Positions 32,553 through 41,012 of a DNA stretch of 64,000 bases are shown piece after piece (within the stretch, counting starts at the first letter, position 1; each line of letters begins with the position of its first letter). Below the pieces are notes generated by a model, which had not been told where the DNA came from, ran no database searches, and was given only the letters and a program-made list of their open reading frames with translations. Origin of the DNA: an uncultured Clostridia bacterium (lineage in GTDB: Bacteria; Bacillota; Clostridia; Christensenellales; UBA1242). Both the position numbers and the translations under genes were made by a program. The DNA is taken from positions 88,999 through 152,998 of the forward strand of contig CAKVMI010000005.1 in NCBI GenBank assembly GCA_934772525.1, given 5' to 3'.

Positions 32553-34442
32553 ATGGATAAAAACAACGCACTATATTTATTTCATCAAGGCACATATTAC
32601 AATTCTTATGAATTTTTAGGGTGTCATATAGAAACCAAAAACGGCAAAACCGTTACCGTTTTTAGGGTATACGCACCAAATGCAAAAAGTGTTAGCGTTG
32701 TAGGAGATTTTAATAATTGGGATAAATCTCAAGGTAAGTGTACAAAATTGACTAATAGCGGTGGGGTTTTTGAGTTTTCTACCCCAAATGCAAAAATTTA
32801 CGATAACTATAAATATCTAATTACCACAAAGGATAATAGAGAATTATACAAAGCTGACCCATACGCTTTTCATAGCGAAACCAATGGTGCAACTGCAAGC
32901 AAAGTTTATGATTTGTCTGGCTACATGTGGCACGACGAAGATTATCAAAAAGCAAAAGCCAAAAGAAATCACTACGAACAGCCAATGAATATTTATGAAG
33001 TAAACTTATGTTCGTGGAAAAGATATCCCGATGGGAATTATTATAGTTATCGCAAACTTGCAGAAGAATTAGTTCCTTATGTTGTAGAGATGGGTTATAC
33101 GCATATAGAACTTATGCCACTAACCGAATATCCTTATGATGGTTCGTGGGGGTATCAACCAACGGGGTATTTTAGCGTAACAAGCAGATTTGGAACCCCG
33201 CACGATTTTATGTATTTTATGGATAAATGCCATCAAGCAAATATTCAAGTTATATTGGATTGGGTGCCAGCACATTTTCCAAAGGACGAACACGGACTTG
33301 TAGAATTTGATGGAACATGCTTATATGAGTACAATTCTTGGGATAGAAAGGAACATAAGTCATGGGGAACTAGAAGGTTTGACTATGGCAAAACCGAAGT
33401 TCAAAGTTTTTTAATATCTTCAGCAATGTTCTTTTTAAATGTTTACCATATTGATGGAATACGAGTAGATGCCGTAGCATCAATGCTGTACTTAGATTAT
33501 GACAAGAAAAAGGGGGAATGGTTGCCAAATAGTTTAGGCAACAATAAGCATTTAGAGGCGATAGCATTTTTACAAAAATTAAATGGTGCTGTATTTAGCG
33601 AGTTCCCAAATGCAATTATGATTGCCGAAGAATCTACCGCTTGGCCAATGGTTACAAAGCCACCTTATGACGGCGGTTTAGGGTTTAATTATAAATGGAA
33701 TATTGGTTGGATGAATGACACTTTAGAATATATTCAACTTAACCCATTTTTTAGAAAGGATAATCATAACAAAATAACATTTTCATTTATGTACGCTTTT
33801 TCAGAAAACTTCATTTTACCTATATCACATGACGAAGTTGTTTATGGCAAGAAGTCTTTAATTAATAAAATGAGCGGAGATTATGACCAAAAATTTGATT
33901 CGGTTAGGGCTTTTTATGGATACCTAATGGCTCATCCGGGCAAAAAACTGACCTTTATGGGAACGGAGATCGGTCAATTTGATGAGTGGGATAACACAAA
34001 ACAAATAGAATACGATTTGTTAAGGTTTGAAAAGCATCAAAAGTTACAGAATTATGTAAAAGCGTTAAACTGGTTTTATTTAACACATTCTGAACTATTT
34101 GAAATTGATTCATCATGGGACGGCTTTGAATGGATAATTTCAAATGATACAAGAAATAATGTTGTAGTATTTTCAAGAAGCAATAAACAAAAGGAAAAGT
34201 TAATAGTTGTTTGTAACTTCTCTCCAGTAAAACTTGAGCATTATAGAGTTTATTTAGAGAAGGGAACATATAACGAAGTATTTAATAGTGATAATAGTGA
34301 GTTTGGTGGCAGTGGAATAACCAACGGAAAAATTAAAACAAAGGTAGATGAACATAATAGTAAAAGTAATTACTTAGAGTTGGTAATTCCTGCAAATTCG
34401 TGTATGTACTTTAAATTAGACCAGAAGAAAATAAAAAAATAA
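32553..34442 (+). CDS. glgB: 1,4-alpha-glucan branching enzyme
   Basis: 629 residues, normal length. An N-terminal CBM48 module (VRVYAPNAKSVSVVGDFNNW-like, about residues 30-110) precedes the GH13 barrel, with the nucleophile Asp in GIRVDAVASM (near 306), the acid Glu in IAEES (near 359) and the third acid in ISHDEVV (near 427). It makes alpha-1,6 branches in glycogen. AGGAG precedes the ATG. First gene of a four-gene glycogen unit. Confidence 0.97.
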   Translation: MDKNNALYLFHQGTYYNSYEFLGCHIETKNGKTVTVFRVYAPNAKSVSVVGDFNNWDKSQGKCTKLTNSGGVFEFSTPNAKIYDNYKYLITTKDNRELYKADPYAFHSETNGATASKVYDLSGYMWHDEDYQKAKAKRNHYEQPMNIYEVNLCSWKRYPDGNYYSYRKLAEELVPYVVEMGYTHIELMPLTEYPYDGSWGYQPTGYFSVTSRFGTPHDFMYFMDKCHQANIQVILDWVPAHFPKDEHGLVEFDGTCLYEYNSWDRKEHKSWGTRRFDYGKTEVQSFLISSAMFFLNVYHIDGIRVDAVASMLYLDYDKKKGEWLPNSLGNNKHLEAIAFLQKLNGAVFSEFPNAIMIAEESTAWPMVTKPPYDGGLGFNYKWNIGWMNDTLEYIQLNPFFRKDNHNKITFSFMYAFSENFILPISHDEVVYGKKSLINKMSGDYDQKFDSVRAFYGYLMAHPGKKLTFMGTEIGQFDEWDNTKQIEYDLLRFEKHQKLQNYVKALNWFYLTHSELFEIDSSWDGFEWIISNDTRNNVVVFSRSNKQKEKLIVVCNFSPVKLEHYRVYLEKGTYNEVFNSDNSEFGGSGITNGKIKTKVDEHNSKSNYLELVIPANSCMYFKLDQKKIKK

Positions 34443-34453
34443 GGAAGTGAAAA

Positions 34454-36022
34454 ATGAACGCAAAAGAAGCGAAGTCGGTTAAAATTACTATCGTAAAGAA
34501 GACTCCAAAACAAAATCAGAATTGTAATCAAAACAAAAGTGAAGAAAAATTAGTTTCGCAGAATTATGAGCCACAAAACAAGCCCATAGGACTCGTAAAG
34601 AAGGTCTTGTTTGTAGCAAGTGAAGCGCAACCATTTTGTGGTACTGGTGGTCTTGCAGATATTGCTTGTGGTTTGCCACGATTTATAAAAGAAGAAGAAC
34701 CATCGGTAGATATGAGAGTGGTTATTCCTATGTATAGTTTTATAAAGCCGGAGTATAAAGATAAATTTACATATATTGGCAATACTTATGTTACACTTGC
34801 ATGGCGTCATGAATATTGCGGAGTGTTTAAGTATGAAATGAATAACATAACTTACTACTTTTTGGATAACGAAAAGTATTTTAAGCGTGATAAAGCGTAT
34901 GGATATGATGATGATGCCGAAAGATTTGCGTTCTTTTCTAAGGCAGTATTAGACGCTCTTCCTATAATGAATTTTTATCCAGATATAATCCATGCAAATG
35001 ATTGGCAAACGGCACTTGTTCCAACATATTTAAAAACTCAATTTTGGCCAGATAAAAGATATGGCAATATCAAAACGGTACTAAATATGCATAATTTGCA
35101 ATATCAAGGACGCTTTGGAATAGAATTATTAACAGATACATTAGGAATTGATGCAAAGTATAGAGGAATTGTTGAACATCAAAAGGATGTAAACTTCTTA
35201 AAGTCGGGCATAGTTACCGCCGATAAACTTGTTGCAGTAAGCCCAAGTTATTCAGAAGAAATTAAATATTCTAATAGTAGTTGTGGACTAAGCGAGATTA
35301 TAAAGGAAAATTCTTACAAACTATCTGGTATTTTAAACGGGTTAGATTATGATTTTTACAATCCTAACACCGATACAATTATTTGGAATAATTATAACGA
35401 AAATAATTTCGAAGTTCGTGCCAAAAACAAAGAAAGATTACAACGTGAATTTGGGTTAAATGTTGACCCATCCGTTCCAATGGTTGCAATAGTTACTCGT
35501 ATGGCAAAACATAAGGGTCTAGACCTTATAAAGCAATGTATGGAAAGACTTATAATTGAAGACAATGTGCAATTTGTTGGAGTTGGTGAAGGTGAAGGCG
35601 AGTATCACGACTACTTTAATTATCTAAATGCCAAATTTCCAAAGCAATGTCATGTTAGTTTAGGGTTTAGCTTGGAATTAGGTAAAATTATTTATAGTGC
35701 TACCGATATCTTTGTTATGCCAAGCCTTGTAGAGCCATGTGGTTTATCTCAGATGGTTGCAAGTAGATATGGTGCCGTTCCAATTGTAAGAGAAACAGGC
35801 GGATTAAAAGATAGCATAAAAGACTTTGGTTGTGTAGATGGCGGAAATGGTTATACTTTTGCAAACTATAAAGTTGATGACCTAGTTTATTCAATTAAAA
35901 GAGCAATAAATGATTTTAAAGATAAAGAAAATTGGAAGAAAAAGATTTATACTTGTATGACTACCGATTTTAGTTGGAATAAATCGGTGTTGAATTATAT
36001 TAATATTTATAAAAATTTATAG
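34454..36022 (+). CDS. glgA: Glycogen synthase (GT5)
   Basis: 522 residues, about 40 longer than usual because of a Lys/Asn/Gln-rich N-terminal extension before KKVLFVASEAQPF. GT-B fold with LNMHNLQYQG and the C-terminal EPCGLSQMVASRYG. It transfers glucose from a nucleotide sugar, normally ADP-glucose. The conserved Lys of the KxGGL donor loop is Gly here (PFCGTGGLADI, residue 63), so donor choice or activity may differ. No glgC is nearby. GGAAG precedes the ATG. Confidence 0.95.
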   Translation: MNAKEAKSVKITIVKKTPKQNQNCNQNKSEEKLVSQNYEPQNKPIGLVKKVLFVASEAQPFCGTGGLADIACGLPRFIKEEEPSVDMRVVIPMYSFIKPEYKDKFTYIGNTYVTLAWRHEYCGVFKYEMNNITYYFLDNEKYFKRDKAYGYDDDAERFAFFSKAVLDALPIMNFYPDIIHANDWQTALVPTYLKTQFWPDKRYGNIKTVLNMHNLQYQGRFGIELLTDTLGIDAKYRGIVEHQKDVNFLKSGIVTADKLVAVSPSYSEEIKYSNSSCGLSEIIKENSYKLSGILNGLDYDFYNPNTDTIIWNNYNENNFEVRAKNKERLQREFGLNVDPSVPMVAIVTRMAKHKGLDLIKQCMERLIIEDNVQFVGVGEGEGEYHDYFNYLNAKFPKQCHVSLGFSLELGKIIYSATDIFVMPSLVEPCGLSQMVASRYGAVPIVRETGGLKDSIKDFGCVDGGNGYTFANYKVDDLVYSIKRAINDFKDKENWKKKIYTCMTTDFSWNKSVLNYINIYKNL

Positions 36023-36030
36023 GAGATTAT

Positions 36031-38460
36031 ATGAATAAGGTTTCTGAAAGCCAAATAAAAGAATGCAAAGAAGAGTTAGAAAAATATCTTCTTGGACGAT
36101 ACAATGTAAAATTGCAAGATGCAAATGATGAACAAATTTTTAGAAGTCTTGCGGGTATTGTAAATGAAAAGTTGTACGATATTAGAGAACTTAACAATGC
36201 AAGTGCAACAAATAGAAATTGTAAGCAATTGCATTACGTTTCTATTGAATTTTTGATTGGTAAGTCGCTAAAGTCGCATTTATTTAATTTAGGACTTGAA
36301 GAAGCCTTTGCCGAAGTTTTAAAAAGGGTAAATGTCCCAATAGAAGATATTTATGAACTGGAAGACGAGTCGTGTCTTGGAAATGGTGGGCTAGGGCGTT
36401 TAGCGGCGTGCTTTATGGATTCATTAACAGCCGAAAAATATCCCGCATTTGGTCATTGTATAAACTATGACTATGGTTTGTTTAAACAAAAAATTATTGA
36501 TGGCAATCAATTTGAATTGCCGGATGAATGGGCTTTAAACAGTGAAGTTTGGTTAAACCCTAGAGGAGATGAAAGTGTAATTGTCCGTTTTGGCGGTCAA
36601 GTTCGTCAATGTATGGGTAAAGATGGCAAATATGATTTTGTATACTCTGGTACTCAAGATGTAGAAGCTTATCCATACGATATGTTGGTTAGTGGATTCG
36701 GTGGCAAAAAAGTGAATGTATTAAAACTATGGTCAGCAAAAAGTCCAGATAGTTTTGATACCAAAAAGTTCAGTCAAGGTGCTTACGCTGAAGCTATGGC
36801 AAATAAGGATGATATTGAAGCTATTAGTAAGGTTTTATATCCATCGGATAACCACGAAAAGGGTAAAAGTTTACGATTAAAACAAGAGTATTTCTTAGCT
36901 TCAGCTGTTGCTCAGTTTATAGTTAATAGCTTTTCAAAAACGGGTAAAGATATACACGAATTATCTAACACTTCACTTATTCATATAAACGATACTCATC
37001 CAGTGCTAATTATTCCAGAATTAATGCGTATATTAATGGACGAAAAGCGTTTAGGATGGGAAGAAAGTTATTCTATTGTAACCAAAATGGTAAGTTTTAC
37101 AAACCACACACTACTTGCCGAAAGTTTAGCAAAAAAGGAATTAAATTTATTAGATAGATATATTCCTCGTATTGCTATGATTATTAGGGAATTAAACCGC
37201 AGATTAATTGCCGATTTAACCGAAAGGGGCTTAGATAATGGGGCTATTTACGATATGGCAATTATCCAAAATGGCATTGTAAATATGACTAACTTGGCGG
37301 TTTCGGTAAGTTACAAGATTAATGGCGTTAGTGAAGTTCATAGTGGTTTATTAAAGACAAGTTTGCTAAAAAATTATGCAAATGTATTCCCAGAAAAGTT
37401 TATTAATGTTACAAATGGCGTTACTCACAGAAGATGGCTTTGTATGTCAAACCCAGACTTAAATAACTTAATTACATCTTTGATTGGTGACGAATATTAT
37501 TTGAAACCTGAAAAATTAAAAGAATTAGATAATTATGTAGGTAACGAAAAGGTAATAGAAGAGTTACAAAAAATTAAAACATTTAATAAGGTTGAGTTTG
37601 CAAGATATTTATTAAAGACACAAGGTGTTATAGTAAATCCAAATTCAAGATTTGACGTCCAAGTAAAAAGAATTCATGAGTATAAAAGACAACTTTTAAA
37701 TGTTTTAAAAATCATTTATTTATATAGCGAATTAAAAGAAAACCCATCAAAAGCTGTTACACCACAGACCTTTATTTTTGCAGGTAAGGCTGCCAGCGGA
37801 TATTATATGGCAAAGCGTATTATTAAACTTATTTATTGTTTGGGTCAAGACATTGAACAAAATAAGCAAATATCTAAAAAATTAAAGGTAGTATTTGTAG
37901 AGAATTATAGCGTTTCGCTTGCAGAAAAATTAATGCCAGCAACCGATGTTACCGAGCAAATTTCACTTGCAGGTAGGGAAGCTAGCGGTACGGGAAATAT
38001 GAAAGCTGTTATGAATGGTGCTATGATGTTGCATACGGCTGATGGTGCAAATATTGAAATTGCTGAAAAATGCGGAGAGAAAAATTCATTTGTATTTGGT
38101 TTAACCCCTGAACAAGTAGAAGGCGTATGGCAAAAGGGTTATGACGCACAAAGTTATTATAACAATAGTCCAAAAATTCAGAAGGTTATTGGAATGCTTA
38201 GAGCGGGTTTTAATGGTGAAAGTTTTGCGGATATTGCATCATACTTACTAGGTCAATCGGCTTCTCGTGACATTTATATGTGTCTTGCAGACTTTGATAG
38301 TTATATCGAAGCACACGAACAAATGGATAAAATTTATAAAAACAAAAAGAATTGGTTTTCGAAAACATTGCATAATATTGCATGCATGGGATATTTCTCA
38401 TCGGATAGAAGTATAGAAGATTATGTTGATAAAGTTTGGAAATTAAAAAGGATAAATTAA
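36031..38460 (+). CDS. glgP: Glycogen/alpha-glucan phosphorylase
   Basis: 809 residues, normal length. GT35 family: EDESCLGNGGLGRLAACFMD in the first half, and the PLP-site region EASGTGNMKAVMNGAMMLHT with TADGANIEI. It releases glucose-1-phosphate from glycogen with phosphate. It lies 8 bases after glgA with AGGAGA, so synthesis and breakdown enzymes are made together. Confidence 0.97.
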   Translation: MNKVSESQIKECKEELEKYLLGRYNVKLQDANDEQIFRSLAGIVNEKLYDIRELNNASATNRNCKQLHYVSIEFLIGKSLKSHLFNLGLEEAFAEVLKRVNVPIEDIYELEDESCLGNGGLGRLAACFMDSLTAEKYPAFGHCINYDYGLFKQKIIDGNQFELPDEWALNSEVWLNPRGDESVIVRFGGQVRQCMGKDGKYDFVYSGTQDVEAYPYDMLVSGFGGKKVNVLKLWSAKSPDSFDTKKFSQGAYAEAMANKDDIEAISKVLYPSDNHEKGKSLRLKQEYFLASAVAQFIVNSFSKTGKDIHELSNTSLIHINDTHPVLIIPELMRILMDEKRLGWEESYSIVTKMVSFTNHTLLAESLAKKELNLLDRYIPRIAMIIRELNRRLIADLTERGLDNGAIYDMAIIQNGIVNMTNLAVSVSYKINGVSEVHSGLLKTSLLKNYANVFPEKFINVTNGVTHRRWLCMSNPDLNNLITSLIGDEYYLKPEKLKELDNYVGNEKVIEELQKIKTFNKVEFARYLLKTQGVIVNPNSRFDVQVKRIHEYKRQLLNVLKIIYLYSELKENPSKAVTPQTFIFAGKAASGYYMAKRIIKLIYCLGQDIEQNKQISKKLKVVFVENYSVSLAEKLMPATDVTEQISLAGREASGTGNMKAVMNGAMMLHTADGANIEIAEKCGEKNSFVFGLTPEQVEGVWQKGYDAQSYYNNSPKIQKVIGMLRAGFNGESFADIASYLLGQSASRDIYMCLADFDSYIEAHEQMDKIYKNKKNWFSKTLHNIACMGYFSSDRSIEDYVDKVWKLKRIN

Positions 38461-38464
38461 TTGA

Positions 38465-40252
38465 ATGTGTGAATATAAGTTTGATTTACTTTTAGATAAA
38501 GATCCTGTTGGTGCCATAGAGTGTGGTAAGCCTATGACTTATACCTTTAGAGTGGCACAAAATATTTTTGCAGATAAAATTATATTTTCAAGGGTACTGG
38601 ATGGCACTTCTGATTGGGTAGAAACCGAAATGACGTTTGATAGTTTTGAAGAAGGTTATAAGGTTTACAAAACCACAGTTGTCTTTGGTAAAGTTGGGTT
38701 ATATTGGTACAACTTTAAAGTTGTTGGTAAACAAACCTTAATTGTTCAGCAAGGTGAAGAAGAAAATTCACTTTCGGTTGGTGCAGAGCCCAATAATAGT
38801 TTTTCGCAAATTGTAACGGATAAAAAAGTTATTATGCACTTGCAAGAATTAGGAGGGGTTATTTATCATATTTTTGTAGATAGATTTGCAAAAAGTGGTA
38901 AGGTTGAATCAAGAAGTAGTTTAAACTTGAAAAATAATTGGACTGACCCAATGACAGATACCGAAAACTATGACATTATTAATAAAGAGTGTTATGGTGG
39001 AAATCTTAGGGGAATAATAGAAAAGTTAGATTACATTAAAAGTTTAAATACTAAGGTAATTTATTTAAGCCCAATTTTTTATGCCGAAAGTTATCATAAG
39101 TACGATACGGCAGATTACGAAAAAATTGATCCAATGTTCGGAAGTTCGTCTGACCTTGAAGAGTTGGTTAAAAAAGCGAAAGAACGTGGAATGATAGTTA
39201 TTTTAGATGGCGTATTTAACCATGTTGGAAGCGATTCTAAATACTTTAACAAATTTGGTAAGTTTGTAGAGGTTGGAGCCTATCAATCATTAAAATCTAA
39301 GTATGTAGATTGGTTTAATTTTTACGACTGGCCAGATTCGTATGAAAAGTGGTGGGGAGTACCTACACTTCCTTGTATGAACGAGAGTAACAATGAGTTT
39401 AGAAAGTATATTTGTGGTAAAAATGGAATAATTGAACGCTATATGAAACTTGGTATAGGTGGATTTAGGCTTGATGTTGTAGACGAATTAACGGATAGTT
39501 TTTTAACAGAAATTTGCCAAAAGATATATTCAATGAATAAAGATGCTTTGATTATTGGTGAAGTTTGGGAAGATGCTGCAAAGAAAATATCTTATGACCA
39601 CCGCAGACAATACCTTTGGGGTCATCAATTAAATAGTGTAACAAATTATCCATTAAGAACGGCAATTTTAGAATTTTTAAAGACTGGTAATGGTAATGAG
39701 ATTGCAAATTGTATGGATATAGTAAAAGATGATTATCCTAGGTTTGTACAATATAACTTGATGAATCTTATAGGTTCTCATGATACTTCCAGAATAGCAA
39801 ATGAAATTGAAAGTATAGATGCCGTTCATACAAAAGAACTAACCAAAATGGCGACTCTTTTAGAATATAGTTTTATAGGCATACCTACAATTTTTTATGG
39901 CGACGAAGTTGGTACAAAAAATTTAAGATACCATATTAGTAGAACCCCATACCCTTGGGGAAGGGGGGATGCTAGTTTATTGTATTGGTTCAAAAGAATT
40001 GGCGAACTTAGAAGTTTGAAATCGGTAGTAAAGGGTAGTTACGAAATCGTAGAAAACGCCGATGGCGTAATTGTGGTTTTGCGTCAAAAAGACGAAGAAA
40101 AAGTATATGTTATTTGCAATAATAAGGATAGTGAATATAAGATAACTATGCCAGAAAAATACACTGAAATTGTAACAGGTACAAGTGCTCCCAAAAAGAC
40201 TTTTACCGTTCCACCATTTGGGGTTTTGGTTTTAAAGAATTATTTAAAATAA
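38465..40252 (+). CDS. GH13 alpha-glycosidase (neopullulanase/cyclomaltodextrinase-like)
   Basis: 595 residues. An N-terminal beta domain (about residues 1-125, CBM34/CBM48-like) precedes a GH13 barrel opening with GGVIYHIFVDRFAKSG. Catalytic residues lie in GGFRLDVVDE (Asp near 336), IIGEVWED (Glu near 366) and LIGSHDTSRI (Asp near 438). It hydrolyses alpha-glucan or maltodextrin; no signal peptide, so it acts in the cytosol, probably trimming glycogen limit dextrins with glgP. It follows glgP by 4 bases. Confidence 0.9.
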   Translation: MCEYKFDLLLDKDPVGAIECGKPMTYTFRVAQNIFADKIIFSRVLDGTSDWVETEMTFDSFEEGYKVYKTTVVFGKVGLYWYNFKVVGKQTLIVQQGEEENSLSVGAEPNNSFSQIVTDKKVIMHLQELGGVIYHIFVDRFAKSGKVESRSSLNLKNNWTDPMTDTENYDIINKECYGGNLRGIIEKLDYIKSLNTKVIYLSPIFYAESYHKYDTADYEKIDPMFGSSSDLEELVKKAKERGMIVILDGVFNHVGSDSKYFNKFGKFVEVGAYQSLKSKYVDWFNFYDWPDSYEKWWGVPTLPCMNESNNEFRKYICGKNGIIERYMKLGIGGFRLDVVDELTDSFLTEICQKIYSMNKDALIIGEVWEDAAKKISYDHRRQYLWGHQLNSVTNYPLRTAILEFLKTGNGNEIANCMDIVKDDYPRFVQYNLMNLIGSHDTSRIANEIESIDAVHTKELTKMATLLEYSFIGIPTIFYGDEVGTKNLRYHISRTPYPWGRGDASLLYWFKRIGELRSLKSVVKGSYEIVENADGVIVVLRQKDEEKVYVICNNKDSEYKITMPEKYTEIVTGTSAPKKTFTVPPFGVLVLKNYLK

Positions 40253-40265
40253 ATTGAATTATAAA

Positions 40266-40307
40266 CAAAACATCAATTCCGTAAATCACGAAATTGATGT
40301 TTTTTAA
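40266..40307 (+). terminator. Terminator of the glycogen operon
   Basis: AAAACATCAATT pairs with AATTGATGTTTT around a GC-closed inner stem, followed by Ts. Confidence 0.88.
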
Positions 40308-40354
40308 ATAAAAATTCAGAGCATTCCTTTAAACTCAGAAACTTAGTTTTTAAC

Positions 40355-40401
40355 AAATAAAAACCACCACACCTTGTTTTTAAATTCATTAAGGTTGGTG
40401 G
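40355..40401 (-). terminator. Terminator of the yqeY gene
   Basis: On the reverse strand CCACCAACCTT pairs with AAGGTGTGGTGG (one bulged base), followed by TTTTTATTTG. Confidence 0.75.
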
Positions 40402-40408
40402 ATATATT

Positions 40409-40834
40409 TTATTGAAGTGATTTTAAAACATCGGAAACTAATTTCATATCAACTGAGCCGTTGTAGTTTTGTTTGAAGTGTTTCATAACGCTAGGGGTAG
40501 ATTTGTCTGGTAATTCTAAAATTATATTTTTAATTTCATCTCCTGAAAGCATTTTTGGTAAATATACTTCCAAAATTGCCTTTTGTTCGGCAATGTTTTT
40601 AACTTGCTCGCTATTGCCCGCTTTTTCGTAATTCTCTTGTTCTTCGTTTAATTCTTTAATGGTTTTAGAAATAATATTAACCATATCGGCATCTGTAACT
40701 GTGCCACCAGAAGTTCTCGCTTCTACACTTGCTAAAAGGTGCTTATTCATAATTATACTATAAATTGTTCTTGCATTCTTATTTTTGTCTTTAATGGCTT
40801 GAATGTTAGCCGTTTTAATGGTGTCAATAATCAT
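40409..40834 (-). CDS. yqeY: YqeY / GatB-like helical domain protein
   Basis: 141 residues, normal for the YqeY family (about 148). Characteristic segments are NARTIYSIIMNKHLLASVEAR, a Glu-rich central helix and LEVYLPKMLSGDEI. The domain is related to the tail of GatB/GatE amidotransferase subunits and is thought to contact tRNA; its exact job is unknown. The usual partner rpsU is not adjacent. GGAGAA precedes the ATG. Confidence 0.9.
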   Translation of the reverse strand: MIIDTIKTANIQAIKDKNKNARTIYSIIMNKHLLASVEARTSGGTVTDADMVNIISKTIKELNEEQENYEKAGNSEQVKNIAEQKAILEVYLPKMLSGDEIKNIILELPDKSTPSVMKHFKQNYNGSVDMKLVSDVLKSLQ

Positions 40835-40956
40835 AAATTTTTCTCCTTAACAAAGAGTATTATAGCATATTTTTAGGTAAAATAAAAGTGTTTTTGCAAG
40901 TATTATAAAGAAACTTTTAAAGGACAATATTTAACTTATGTTTCACACAAAAATTA

Positions 40957-40986
40957 TTGTACAAAATATAATGCTTATGGTATAAT
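40957..40986 (+). promoter_or_regulatory. Promoter of the ABC exporter gene
   Basis: TTGTAC (40957-40962), an 18-base spacer and TATAAT (40981-40986), about 26 bases before the chosen ATG. Confidence 0.65.
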
Positions 40987-41012
40987 CTTTGCGTTAAAAA
41001 ATGGAGAAGTAT

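Noticed and set aside
41001..41012. Upstream ATG for the ABC exporter
   Set aside because: The GGAGAAG site lies inside that extension, and family proteins start at the next Met.
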